64,000 nucleotides of DNA from assembly GCF_000739775.1 (NCBI RefSeq), contig NZ_BBJH01000046.1, positions 1 through 64,000 on the forward strand, read 5' to 3'. The DNA is from Paraburkholderia heleia NBRC 101817 (lineage in GTDB: Bacteria > Pseudomonadota > Gammaproteobacteria > Burkholderiales > Burkholderiaceae). A program made the translations under genes and the position numbers. Numbering within the stretch: the stretch's first letter is position 1; every line of letters starts with the position of its first letter. The notes below the pieces were generated by a model that had not been told where the DNA came from, made no database searches, and saw only the letters and a list, made by a program, of their open reading frames with translations. Below, in pieces: positions 46,530-55,172 of this stretch.

Positions 46530-46954
46530 CTGAACGATGTCGAGCGTACGCTTGGACAACTGCTCGCAGTGCATGTGACGCCGGCCAACGAACAGGAACG
46601 TGCACAGGTCGGAGAACTGGCGCGTCAGGTCCAGCAGGCCACGGGCCAGACAGTCAAGGTGGCGTTCGCGGATCAGGGGTATACAGGTGAAGAGCCCGCG
46701 CAGGCGGCGCTTGACGAAGGAATCGAGCTTCAAGTCATCAAGCTGCCGGAGGCAAAAAAGGCTTCGTATTGTTGCCGCGCCGCTGGGTAGTCGAGCGCAG
46801 CTTCGGCTGGCGCAACCGGTTCCGCAGACTGGCCAGAGACTACGAGCGGTTGCCCGAAACCCTCGCTGGTTTGCACTTCGTCGTATTCTCTGTGCTTATG
46901 CTTGTCCACTTTGCAGCCCTTACTGGAGGGCGACAATCATTTTGGCCGGTGTAG
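46530..46954 (+). mobile_element. IS5-family (IS427-like) transposase remnant
   Basis: C-terminal two thirds of a DDE transposase: T-L-G-Q-L-L-A-V-H-V-T-P-A-N-E-Q-E-R-A, V-A-F-A-D-Q-G-Y-T-G-E-E-P-A (second Asp), then in the -1 frame L-P-R-R-W-V-V-E-R-S-F-G-W (Glu) and L-L-V-H-F-A-A-type ending at 46954. The switch lies on the slippery heptamer A-AAA-AAG at 46754-46760, the usual programmed -1 frameshift site of this IS group, so the shift itself is probably natural. The 5' part, with the first Asp, is absent, and no terminal repeats were identified. The element is dead but marks the rearranged end of the neighbouring SDR gene. Confidence 0.82.
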
Positions 46955-46968
46955 CGGCGAAGGTTTTG

Positions 46969-47023
46969 GCCGGTGGGGAGAAGTCGGAGGCGGCGTAGCC
47001 GCCGGAGAGTTCTCCCCACCGGC
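46969..47023. repeat. Long nested inverted repeat
   Basis: GCCGGTGGGGAGAA (46969-46982) pairs perfectly with TTCTCCCCACCGGC (47010-47023), and inside it GGCGGC (46989-46994) pairs with GCCGCC (46998-47003). A 12-bp direct repeat TTTTGGCCGGTG (46940 and 46964) precedes it. Together they look like debris of a mobile element end; a terminator is possible, but there is no T run. Confidence 0.6.
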
Positions 47024-47139
47024 GGCGCCGAGTCGGCTGGGCTCTACGATGGCTGATCGAATAAGAAAGCGATCAGCTACATGTCTGGAACACCTCATAT
47101 CAATCAGGGTATTGCACTTCAAACTTGAGAACTTGTTGT

Positions 47140-48051
47140 CTAACGAAATGCGCGCATCTGCGAATGCATCAGCTGGAGTAGTCGGTTCGAGGCGACGGAC
47201 AGCTTTCGGCCGACGCGTGTCACGAGCTGCGCCTCCGCGTTGATAAGCAACGGATGATCAATCGGAATCGCGAAGAGTTCCCCCGCGTCCAGCTCAGTCG
47301 AGACGGAAAACGCCGGCAAACACGCAATGCCCAGCCCCGATTTCACGAACTGCTTGAGGATGGATATCGAGTTGGTCGTGACGATCGGATCCAGGCGTAT
47401 CTTTTCGGCAAACTCGACGGCCTCGAGCATCTGCCTGGTACCGAAGGAGGGATGCGCTGCCGCCAGCGGAAAAGACGCCAGCTCTCGCACAGTCATAGCC
47501 TTTTCACGTTGCGCGCGAGGAAAGCCGGGGCCAACGATCGCCATCAGTGGTTGCATGCGCGATGCGCGCGCGACGATCTTGGGCTCGGGCGGCGGGTTAT
47601 AGACTAGCCCGATATCACCCTCGTCCTCGGTGATCTTGCGCATGACCTCGTTCGTTCCGGCGAGGTCGAGATTGACCTTGATGCCCGGATACTGTTTGCA
47701 AAACTGCTGCATCGGGCCCCCCAGCATGTCGGACACAAAGCCCTCGCCGAGCACGACGTTGACATGCCCCGTGCGCAAGCCGCGCAGTTCCTGCAAGCGG
47801 CTGATGAGGTCTTCCTTGTGCGCCATCTGCTCGCGGTAGTACTCGATCACGTACTGCCCGGCCTCCGTCGGTTTCACCCCGCGCGCATGCCGCTCGACGA
47901 GCGCGGCATCGAGTTCACGCTCCAGTAACCCGATCTGTCTGCTCACCGCCGACGGTGCGACGTTCAGCCAGTCGGCCGCCGCGCGAATGCTGCCGAATCG
48001 TACGGCTTCGTAGAAATAGACAATCCTGCTCTCCGTCAGACCCTCTGCCAT
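47140..48051 (-). CDS. LysR-family transcriptional regulator
   Basis: A 303-residue LTTR with N-terminal winged HTH (A-V-R-F-G-S-I-R-A-A-A-D-W-L-N-V-A-P-S-A-V-S-R-Q-I-G-L-L-E) and a substrate-binding effector domain. It is divergent from the dehydrogenase / ALDH / DUF3100 / M20 cassette with a 153-base gap that contains a TTC-N9-GAA palindrome; it most likely activates that cassette in response to the compound or an intermediate. Confidence 0.9.
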   Translation of the reverse strand: MAEGLTESRIVYFYEAVRFGSIRAAADWLNVAPSAVSRQIGLLERELDAALVERHARGVKPTEAGQYVIEYYREQMAHKEDLISRLQELRGLRTGHVNVVLGEGFVSDMLGGPMQQFCKQYPGIKVNLDLAGTNEVMRKITEDEGDIGLVYNPPPEPKIVARASRMQPLMAIVGPGFPRAQREKAMTVRELASFPLAAAHPSFGTRQMLEAVEFAEKIRLDPIVTTNSISILKQFVKSGLGIACLPAFSVSTELDAGELFAIPIDHPLLINAEAQLVTRVGRKLSVASNRLLQLMHSQMRAFR

Positions 48052-48061
48052 GAGAAATCAC

Positions 48062-48080
48062 CGTTCGAATTATTAGAACG
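48062..48080. promoter_or_regulatory. Probable LysR operator
   Basis: CGTTC-N9-GAACG, containing TTC-N9-GAA, the T-N11-A type symmetry bound by LysR regulators. It lies 11 bases upstream of the divergent LysR start and about 125 bases before the dehydrogenase start. Confidence 0.5.
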
Positions 48081-48204
48081 TTTTGCAAATTGGCGTTTAT
48101 TGATTATAGGCTTTCGAAAGTCCAGTATGGAACCCAGGCAGTCGAAAACTTGGAGCGGCAGCCACGATATGAACTGCGAAATCAAGAGACCTGGAGCTAG
48201 AAAC

Positions 48205-49074
48205 ATGAAGACGGTTGGTGTAATCGGTCTGGGCAATATGGGGCGCGGGATGGCGCTCTCGCTCAAGCGCGGCGGTTTCAACGTGCTCGGCTTCGACGCC
48301 GCGCCCGGCGTTGCCGCCAAGTTGCAGGAAGAAGGCGTTCAGGCGCGTGCTTCCATCTCTGATATCACCCGTGATGCCGACGTGCTGATTCTGTCCCTGC
48401 CGACATCCGATATCGTCGAGCAGGTCGTGCTCGGTGAAGGCGGCGTCGCCGCGAGCGCGAAGCCGGGCCTGATTGTTGTGGACACGACTACCGCGGAGCC
48501 GGGCAGCACGCGCAAGGTGGCTGCGGCGCTTGCTGAACGCAAGGTGGGGTTCGTCGACGGTCCCGTCAGCGGCGGACCTAAAGGTGCCGCGACGGCCACA
48601 ATGACGATGGTTCTGGGCGGCTCCGACGCAGACGTCGCAGCTGTCGAGCCGATCCTCGCCGTGATGAGCGCGAAACGCGTCCACGTCGGCCCGGTCGGCG
48701 CGGGGCACGTGACCAAGATCATCAACAACATGTTGACGGGCGTTCATCTTCTGGCCGCGAGCGAAGCCGTGCGCGCCGCCGAAGCGAACGGCGTCGACCC
48801 GGAAAAGCTGGTGGAGGCGCTCAACGGCGGCTCGGGCAAGAACAGTGCAACGCTGACGAACTATCCGACATGGATCTTCAACGGCAAGTTCGACTCCGGA
48901 TTCACGATGAAGCTGATGAGAAAGGACGTGCGCCTTGCGATGGCGCTACTCGATAGCGCGGACGCTACCGCGCCGATCGCGAAGGAAGCGGGCCGCTTGT
49001 GGGCGGCGAGCGCGGACAGCATCGGCGATGCGGAAGACTTCAACCGCATCGTCCAGTTCATCGACAAACAGTAA
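48205..49074 (+). CDS. 3-hydroxyisobutyrate dehydrogenase-family NAD(P)-dependent oxidoreductase
   Basis: A 289-residue beta-hydroxyacid dehydrogenase. N-terminal G-V-I-G-L-G-N-M-G-R-G-M (residues 5-16) binds NAD(P); D-G-P-V-S-G-G-P-K-G-A is the substrate loop; the catalytic Lys is in G-H-V-T-K-I-I-N-N-M-L. Members oxidise 3-hydroxyisobutyrate, tartronate semialdehyde, L-threonate and related acids. It is the first gene of the LysR-linked cassette and the ALDH follows after 27 bases. The ATG at 48205 was chosen over an upstream one because the Rossmann fold begins there and GGAG lies about nine bases before. Confidence 0.9.
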   Translation: MKTVGVIGLGNMGRGMALSLKRGGFNVLGFDAAPGVAAKLQEEGVQARASISDITRDADVLILSLPTSDIVEQVVLGEGGVAASAKPGLIVVDTTTAEPGSTRKVAAALAERKVGFVDGPVSGGPKGAATATMTMVLGGSDADVAAVEPILAVMSAKRVHVGPVGAGHVTKIINNMLTGVHLLAASEAVRAAEANGVDPEKLVEALNGGSGKNSATLTNYPTWIFNGKFDSGFTMKLMRKDVRLAMALLDSADATAPIAKEAGRLWAASADSIGDAEDFNRIVQFIDKQ

Positions 49075-49101
49075 TCGCCAGATATCCGGAGCCATTTTCA
49101 G

Positions 49102-50610
49102 ATGAGCAATAACGCAGAAGACCTTCTCGTAGCGTTTCAGCATTTCTTCCCGCAAGCAAAGACCATCGGTTCGTATGTCGGTGGCGAGCTGGTGGAAGGC
49201 GCGGGTGAGACGATTCAACTCTTCGATGCCGCGACAGGCGAGAAGAGCATTGCCTACAAAGATGGCGGCGCGGCCGTGGTCGAACAGGCTGCCGCGGCAG
49301 CCGTGCGCGCGCAGAAACAGTGGTGGGCGCTAACGCATGCGGCGCGCGGCCGCGTGATGTTCGAGATCGCCCGCCAGGTGCGCGCGGAAGCCGAAGCCCT
49401 CGCGCGGCTCGAGTCACTCGGTTCGGGCAAGCCGATCCGCGATTGCCGCGGCGAAGTCGCGAAAGTCGCCGAGATGTTCGAGTACTACGGCGGCTGGGCC
49501 GACAAGTTCTACGGCGAAGTGATTCCCGTGCCGACCTCGCATCTGAACTACACGCGCCGCGAGCCGGCTGGCACCGTGCTGCAGATCACGCCGTGGAATG
49601 CGCCCGTGTTCACGTGCGGCTGGCAGGTCGCACCCGCCATTTCGATGGGTAACGCGGTGCTGCTCAAGCCGTCCGAACTCACGCCGACCAGCTCTATCGT
49701 CATCGGCCTGCTGTGCGAGCGCGCGGGTGCGCCGAAGGGCCTCGTGAACGTGCTCGCAGGTCTCGGACAGACGGTCGCGCAGTCGGCTATCGCGCACAAG
49801 GCGATCAAGAAAGTGGTGTTCGTCGGCTCGCCGGCGACGGGCGCACGGATCGCCGAGGCGGCCGCGAAGCGTGTGCTGCCGTGCGTGCTCGAACTGGGCG
49901 GCAAGTCGGCCAACATCATCTTCGGCGACGCGGACCTGAAGCGCGCGGCACTGACCGCGCAGGCAGCCATCTTCGCCGGTGCTGGTCAAAGCTGCGTGGC
50001 GGGCTCGCGTCTGCTGGTGCAACGTAGCGTCTACGACGAGTTCGTCGCGATGGTCGCCACGGGCGCCAGGAAAATCAAGGTGGGCCAGCCGCTCGACGAC
50101 AGCACCGAGGTGGGCCCGATCAATAACCGCAGGCAATACGAGCATGTCATGTCGATGATCGACAAGGGCGTGGCGGCAGGCGCGACGCTCGCATCGGGTT
50201 CGCAGGAGCGCTCGAACGCGGGCTACTTTGTTTCGCCGACGGTGCTGTCGAACGTCACCAACGATATGGCCGTTGCCCGTGAAGAAATCTTCGGGCCGGT
50301 GGTGGCAGCGATTCCGTTCGACACGGAAGACGAAGCCATCGCGATTGCCAACGATACCGAGTTCGGCCTGGCCGGCGCAGTGTGGACCACCGACGTCGCG
50401 CGCTCGCATCGCGTGGCGGCGCAAGTCAATGCCGGCACTTTCTGGGTGAATGGCTACAAGACCATCAACGTGGCGTCGCCGTTCGGCGGCTTCGGTTTGA
50501 GTGGTTACGGTCGTTCGAGCGGCGTCGAAGCGCTCTACGAATACACGCAGACGAAGAGCGTCTGGGTCGAAACCGCGAAGGAACCGCCCACGGCCTTCGG
50601 CTACCTTTAA
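49102..50610 (+). CDS. Aldehyde dehydrogenase family protein
   Basis: A 502-residue NAD(P)-dependent ALDH. Landmarks: T-P-W-N-A-P-V-F (about residue 168), F-V-G-S-P-A-T-G, the general base Glu in L-E-L-G-G-K-S, the nucleophile Cys in G-A-G-Q-S-C-V-A-G-S-R, and E-E-I-F-G-P-V-V. GGAG lies upstream of the ATG. It oxidises an aldehyde generated in the cassette to the acid; the substrate is unknown. A hairpin in the 61-base gap to the next gene may set its mRNA end. Confidence 0.92.
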   Translation: MSNNAEDLLVAFQHFFPQAKTIGSYVGGELVEGAGETIQLFDAATGEKSIAYKDGGAAVVEQAAAAAVRAQKQWWALTHAARGRVMFEIARQVRAEAEALARLESLGSGKPIRDCRGEVAKVAEMFEYYGGWADKFYGEVIPVPTSHLNYTRREPAGTVLQITPWNAPVFTCGWQVAPAISMGNAVLLKPSELTPTSSIVIGLLCERAGAPKGLVNVLAGLGQTVAQSAIAHKAIKKVVFVGSPATGARIAEAAAKRVLPCVLELGGKSANIIFGDADLKRAALTAQAAIFAGAGQSCVAGSRLLVQRSVYDEFVAMVATGARKIKVGQPLDDSTEVGPINNRRQYEHVMSMIDKGVAAGATLASGSQERSNAGYFVSPTVLSNVTNDMAVAREEIFGPVVAAIPFDTEDEAIAIANDTEFGLAGAVWTTDVARSHRVAAQVNAGTFWVNGYKTINVASPFGGFGLSGYGRSSGVEALYEYTQTKSVWVETAKEPPTAFGYL

Positions 50611-50620
50611 TCGGCAAGGT

Positions 50621-50646
50621 ATCCTCCCCGTTCTTTCGGGGAGGAT
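50621..50646 (+). terminator. Intercistronic hairpin (attenuator or mRNA-stabilising stem)
   Basis: Perfect 10-bp stem ATCCTCCCCG / CGGGGAGGAT with a 6-base TTCTTT loop, 11 bases after the ALDH stop. No T run follows on the + strand, so partial termination or RNA processing is more likely than full termination; the DUF3100 gene starts 25 bases later. Confidence 0.5.
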
Positions 50647-50671
50647 CGTCACTCTGGGGAGACCTGACCAA

Positions 50672-52012
50672 ATGAATAGCATAGCAATGCACTCATCCGA
50701 CGGCCAAGGCATGCGCACGGCCAAGCTACTTGTCTTCGCTGCGGGCGTGATTCTGCTTGCCGAGCTGATCGGATCTTTCACGTTCAAGATCGGCCCGGGC
50801 AAGGTGGTCCTCTTGCCGATGATCTGGGCGCTTCTGCTCGGTGCGGCAATCGGCGTGGCCAGTGCGCGATCGAACAGCGCCGCGCGCCTCGACGTGAAAA
50901 CGCAGTTTTACGCCGCGGCCATCCTGCAGCCTGCGTTGCTGCTGTTCATTGCGAAACTGGGGTTGATGATTGGGAGCGCGCTACCCAAGCTGGCGTCTGC
51001 GGGTTGGGCGCTCGCCTTCCAGGAGCTGGGGCATTTTGTCGGCACGATCCTGCTTGGCTTGCCGCTCGCACTTCTGCTCGGTATCAAGCGCGAAGCCATC
51101 GGCGCCACCTTCTCGGTCGGCCGTGAGCCTAGTCTCGCCATCATCGGCGAGAAGTACGGGATGGACTCGGCCGAAGGGCGTGGCGTGCTGGCGGAATACC
51201 TCACTGGAACCATCTTTGGCGCGGTCTTTATCGCCATATTTGCGGGCTTCGTCGCGAGTCTGAATATCTTCGACCCGCTCGCACTCGCGATGGGTTCGGG
51301 CGTCGGCTCGGGCAGCATGATGGCAGCGGCGTCGGGCGCTATCGCTGCGCAGCAGACGCCTGAGGTCGCCAAATCGGTGCTGACGTTTGCGGCTGCGAGC
51401 AATCTGATTACGACGACGGTGGGCACGTACTTCACGTTATTCATTTCGCTGCCGATGGCATTGTTCGGCTACCGCATTCTAGAGCCGCTGATTGGCCGCA
51501 CGACCAGTGCCTCGAACGCGCCCGAAGCGGCAGAAGCCAGCGGACCGAAACTGGGCGATGTGCAAACGGAAGCGCCGCATCTCAGCTATGGCGGCAAAGT
51601 GCTGGCATGGGTCGTCACCGCCGTGTTTGCACTGGTATGCGACTGGATGGCGCACGGTACGACGCCGCTGGCGGGGCTGCCTGGGATGCTGCTCATGCTG
51701 CTGGCTGTCGTCGTTGGCGACGCGCTTTCCACGCTGACTGGCCGCAAGATCCCTGCGGTGTGCTGGGTCTCGTTTGCGGCGATGTACGCGACGTCTCCTT
51801 GGTGCCCTTGGGGCGCACAGTTGGCTGAGCTGAGCGCGCGGAACGATTTTCTTGGCGTGACCACGCCGATGCTGGCCTTCGCGGGTCTCTCGATTGCAAA
51901 AGACTTGCCCGCTTTCCGCCGGTTGGGATGGCGCATCGTCCTTGTTTCGTTCGTTGCCAATGCAGGCACGTTCCTCGGTGCGACCGTCGTCGCGCAACTG
52001 TTCCACATCTAG
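50672..52012 (+). CDS. DUF3100 multi-pass membrane protein, probable transporter
   Basis: A 446-residue inner-membrane protein with about 11 hydrophobic segments, matching the DUF3100 family: G-P-G-K-V-V-L-L-P-M-I-W-A-L-L-L-G, F-S-V-G-R-E-P-S-L-A-I-I-G-E-K-Y-G, G-S-G-V-G-S-G-S-M-M-A-A-A-S-G-A, and K-I-P-A-V-C-W-V-S-F-A-A-M. The G-S-G-x-G-S-G-S block and two-fold arrangement resemble secondary transporters. Placement directly before an M20 amidohydrolase suggests import of that enzyme's substrate. The family has no characterised substrate. Confidence 0.85.
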   Translation: MNSIAMHSSDGQGMRTAKLLVFAAGVILLAELIGSFTFKIGPGKVVLLPMIWALLLGAAIGVASARSNSAARLDVKTQFYAAAILQPALLLFIAKLGLMIGSALPKLASAGWALAFQELGHFVGTILLGLPLALLLGIKREAIGATFSVGREPSLAIIGEKYGMDSAEGRGVLAEYLTGTIFGAVFIAIFAGFVASLNIFDPLALAMGSGVGSGSMMAAASGAIAAQQTPEVAKSVLTFAAASNLITTTVGTYFTLFISLPMALFGYRILEPLIGRTTSASNAPEAAEASGPKLGDVQTEAPHLSYGGKVLAWVVTAVFALVCDWMAHGTTPLAGLPGMLLMLLAVVVGDALSTLTGRKIPAVCWVSFAAMYATSPWCPWGAQLAELSARNDFLGVTTPMLAFAGLSIAKDLPAFRRLGWRIVLVSFVANAGTFLGATVVAQLFHI

Positions 52013-52116
52013 GCGACCGGCACCGCCTGCGCAAACGCAGCGGTGCAACGCGCGCTATGAGCTGTGCAATCTGACGGCTGCGTCGATTGCCAGCAAGAAA
52101 CTCCTATCAAGTGACT

Positions 52117-53310
52117 ATGAACGCTATTGCCGAAATCCAGGCATTCTCGGAGGAGATGACTGCCGTCCGTCGTGACATCCATGCGCACCCGGAACTGGGA
52201 TACGACGTGAACCGGACGGCGGATCTCGTCGCCAGCAAGCTGGAAGAGTGGGGCTTGCCTGTCGTTCGCGGAGTCGGCAAAACGGGCCTCGTTGCGACGC
52301 TGAAGCGTGGGAACAGCACTCGCGCAATCGGACTTCGCGCGGACATGGACGCGCTGCCCATGCAGGAAGCCAACGAGTTCGCGCATCGCTCCACCGTGCA
52401 GGGCGCAATGCATGCATGCGGGCACGACGGTCACACGACCATGCTGCTTGGCGCCGCAAGATATCTCGCGAAGTCGGTCGATTTCGACGGCACCGTGCAT
52501 TTCATTTTTCAGCCTGCCGAGGAAGAAGGCGCAGGCGCGCAGGCGATGATCGACGACGGTCTGTTCGAGCGCTTTCCTGTCGATGCCGTTTTCGGCGTGC
52601 ACAACTGGCCGGGCATTCCGGAGGGACACTTCGGTGTGCGCCCCGGTGCGATCATGGCATCGACGAGTCTCTTCAGGATTACGGTGACGGGCGCAGGATG
52701 CCACGGCGCGATGCCACATCTCGGTGAAGACCCGGTGTTTGCGGTGGCGCAGATTGTCAGCGCATTGCAGAGCATCCTGACTCGCAACAAGAATCCTGTC
52801 GATGCGGCAGCCTTGTCGGTGACGCAGATTCACGCGGGTGAAGCGCAGAACGTTGTGCCGACCGATGCCTGGCTGGGCGGCACGGTGCGCACGTTTTCGG
52901 AAGAGACGCTTGACCTCATCGAGAGCCGCATGCGGGCCATCGTCGCGGCGATTGCGTCTGGTCTTGGCTGTCGCAGTGAGATCGAATTCAACCGGAACTA
53001 CCCGCCGACCGTCAACGATCCTGAACAAACCGCGCTGGCAGTCGAAGTCATGCGTGAAGTCGTCGGTGATGAGGCCGTCGACGCGGCGATTCAACCCACG
53101 ATGGCTGCCGAAGACTTCTCGTTCATGCTGCGTGCAAAGCCGGGTTGCTACGCGTTTATCGGAAATGGCGTCGGCGACCATCGCATCGTGGGGCATGGAG
53201 CAGGGCCGTGCCTGTTACACAACGCGAGTTATGACTTCAACGACCGGTTGCTTCCCGTGGGGTCGACTTACTTCGTGCGACTCGTGGAGAGGTTTTTGAA
53301 ACGCGCGTGA
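52117..53310 (+). CDS. M20-family amidohydrolase (hippurate hydrolase-like)
   Basis: A 397-residue metallo-amidohydrolase of the M20D group. Metal ligands are in M-H-A-C-G-H-D-G-H-T-T-M-L (about residues 93-105), E-E-E-G-A-G-A (catalytic Glu), H-N-W-P-G and C-H-G-A-M-P-H. The family hydrolyses N-acyl amino acids (hippurate, indole-acetyl and N-acetyl conjugates). It ends the LysR cassette; the convergent class-III aminotransferase could handle the released amino compound. The start ATG (52117) begins directly before the family's first helix. Confidence 0.92.
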   Translation: MNAIAEIQAFSEEMTAVRRDIHAHPELGYDVNRTADLVASKLEEWGLPVVRGVGKTGLVATLKRGNSTRAIGLRADMDALPMQEANEFAHRSTVQGAMHACGHDGHTTMLLGAARYLAKSVDFDGTVHFIFQPAEEEGAGAQAMIDDGLFERFPVDAVFGVHNWPGIPEGHFGVRPGAIMASTSLFRITVTGAGCHGAMPHLGEDPVFAVAQIVSALQSILTRNKNPVDAAALSVTQIHAGEAQNVVPTDAWLGGTVRTFSEETLDLIESRMRAIVAAIASGLGCRSEIEFNRNYPPTVNDPEQTALAVEVMREVVGDEAVDAAIQPTMAAEDFSFMLRAKPGCYAFIGNGVGDHRIVGHGAGPCLLHNASYDFNDRLLPVGSTYFVRLVERFLKRA

Positions 53311-53334
53311 GCCAGTGCCATAGCAGGCGATAAG

Positions 53335-53352
53335 GGCTCTGAACGCAGAGCC
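53335..53352. terminator. Small convergent hairpin
   Basis: GGCTCT-gaacgc-AGAGCC between the convergent M20 and aminotransferase genes. There is no T run; a weak bidirectional transcription stop is possible. Confidence 0.3.
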
Positions 53353-53376
53353 TAGCCTCGCAAAGTCTGTTGCAAG

Positions 53377-54597
53377 TCACTCGAAACTGAACGAGTCGAT
53401 TGCGCGCTCCAAACGTGCCAACCCTTCGTCAAGACATTCGTACGGAATGTTGAGCGCCGGCGCGAATCGCAAGACGTTCGGACCCGCATTCAGAATCATG
53501 ACGCCGTGTTCGAGCGCGGCTGTCATGATGTCTTTCGAGCGTCCCTGATACGCGTCGCTCAACTCCCCGCCGATCAGTAATCCGGCGCCTCGGAGCTCGC
53601 GGAACACGCCGGTGCGGGAATTGATCGAGCGCAGGCTCGCAAAGATGTGAGCGCTACGTTGGCACACGCCGTCGAGAACCTGTGGGGTGTTGATGAGTTC
53701 GACAACGCGGTCCGCAACGGCGGTAGCCAAAGGATTTCCGCCATACGTCGAGCCGTGCGTTCCCACGGAGAAGTGCTTGCCGATCTCCGCGGTGGTGAGC
53801 ACCGCGCCGATCGGGAAACCGTTGCCGAGGGCTTTGGCTGCCGTGAGGATATCCGGCGTCACGCCGGCGTCCATATACGCGAAGAGCGAGCCGGTGCGTC
53901 CAATGCCCGTCTGCACTTCATCGAAGATGAGAAGCGCGTTGTGCCTGGTGCAGGCATCGCGCAGGCATCGCAGGAAGTCGGGCGTTGCCGGAATGACGCC
54001 GCCTTCGCCCTGGACCGGCTCCACGATCACCGCGCAGGTCCGATCGTCAATTGCAACCAGCGCTGCGTCGATATCGTTAAATCGGATATGCGAGATGTCG
54101 CCGGGCAGCGGGCCGAATCCGTCCGAGTATTTCGGCTGGCCGCCGACGCTGACGGTAAATAGCGTGCGCCCGTGGAACGATTGCTCGAAGGAAATAATCT
54201 TGGTCTTCCTCGCCTCCGTTCCAAACCGGTCGATTGCCACGCGTCGGGCAAGCTTGAGCGCAGCCTCGTTTGCTTCTGCACCGGAATTCGCGAAGAAGGC
54301 GTTTTCCGCGAAAGTCGCCTCGGTCAGACGCAATGCAAGTTTGAGTGCGGGGATGTTCGTGAAGACGTTGCTCACATGCCATAGCTGTTCAGCCTGTCTG
54401 GTTAGCGTTTCGACCAGCGTCGGATGCGCATGACCGAGAGCGCAAACGGCGATGCCGCTCGTCAGGTCGACGTAGTCCCGGCCCTCTTCGTCCCAGACGA
54501 GAGAGCCTTGCGCGCGCACGGGTATCAACGGTGCAGGCGCATAGACGGGGGCCATGACTGTATCGAACGTGTTTCGTGATGGATGTGGGGTAGTCAC
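53377..54597 (-). CDS. Class-III aminotransferase (acetylornithine/succinylornithine type)
   Basis: A ~406-residue PLP enzyme of fold type I. Visible: G-H-A-H-P-T-L-V near residue 55, the phosphate-binding N-S-G-A-E-A-N-E-A-A-L-K, E-P-V-Q-G-E-G-G-V-I-P-A, F-D-E-V-Q-T-G-I-G-R-T-G and the PLP lysine in T-A-A-K-A-L-G-N-G-F-P-I-G-A. This matches ArgD/AstC/AruC-like enzymes that transfer the omega-amino group of ornithine-like substrates to 2-oxoglutarate. It is convergent with the M20 gene, so not in its operon, but could complete its pathway. The start is uncertain: GTG at 54597 was chosen, while a TTG at 54615 and an ATG at 54555 are alternatives. Confidence 0.88.
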   Translation of the reverse strand: MTTPHPSRNTFDTVMAPVYAPAPLIPVRAQGSLVWDEEGRDYVDLTSGIAVCALGHAHPTLVETLTRQAEQLWHVSNVFTNIPALKLALRLTEATFAENAFFANSGAEANEAALKLARRVAIDRFGTEARKTKIISFEQSFHGRTLFTVSVGGQPKYSDGFGPLPGDISHIRFNDIDAALVAIDDRTCAVIVEPVQGEGGVIPATPDFLRCLRDACTRHNALLIFDEVQTGIGRTGSLFAYMDAGVTPDILTAAKALGNGFPIGAVLTTAEIGKHFSVGTHGSTYGGNPLATAVADRVVELINTPQVLDGVCQRSAHIFASLRSINSRTGVFRELRGAGLLIGGELSDAYQGRSKDIMTAALEHGVMILNAGPNVLRFAPALNIPYECLDEGLARLERAIDSFSFE

Positions 54598-54615
54598 TGG
54601 AGGGTTTCGCTGCAA

Positions 54616-55172
54616 CTGATAAAGGAGTTGCGGAACAAGGGAGGCGTCGCAGGACCGGCGGCTACCTCGCAGTCCGACTTGTGTAGCAGGAGTGTGCCGC
54701 TACCCGGCCTGCTTGTGGCTAACTCAAAGTTGCAAACTTGTTCGAAAAATCCGAACGCAGTGTGGCGTCACGCCGTCTAACCTTATCGATAAGACTGGAC
54801 GGTATTCCATACGGCGGGCGCGGGCGCACCCTCGAGGCCGAGCTTCGAGATATCGAACTGCCCTTGCTTGGATGTGTCGATGGTCCTGCTCGATCACGCT
54901 GTTCAGAATTCGTTGTCGAGTAGCGAAGCAGCCCCCGCGTGCCGTGAACAGCGATCGGCGTATCGCTTGCGCGAACATGCGGCCGCCCCGTCAGGCGCCG
55001 AAGATGGAAATTCCGGTCGAGGCATTCGCCATAGCCGCTTACCCCGAGCAGGTTTCACTGGATCGATACGTCCAAGGCGACGTACGTCGACTTGTTCAAC
55101 GCGCTTGCGACACTTGCGGCCATCGAATCCTGGTACGATGCCTCTCATAGCGTCTCGTTTTTTCTCCCTGGC
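54616..55172. other. Intergenic stretch with a possible coding remnant
   Basis: No complete gene. From about 54990 a + strand frame reads M-E-I-P-V-E-A-F-A-I-A-A-Y-P-E-Q-V-S-L-D, then shifts to T-Y-V-D-L-F-N-A-L-A-T-L-A-A-I-E-S-W-Y-D-A, which runs in frame into the following gene. The protein-like look of both pieces suggests the 3' end of a decayed gene, or that the next gene once was longer. Confidence 0.4.
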
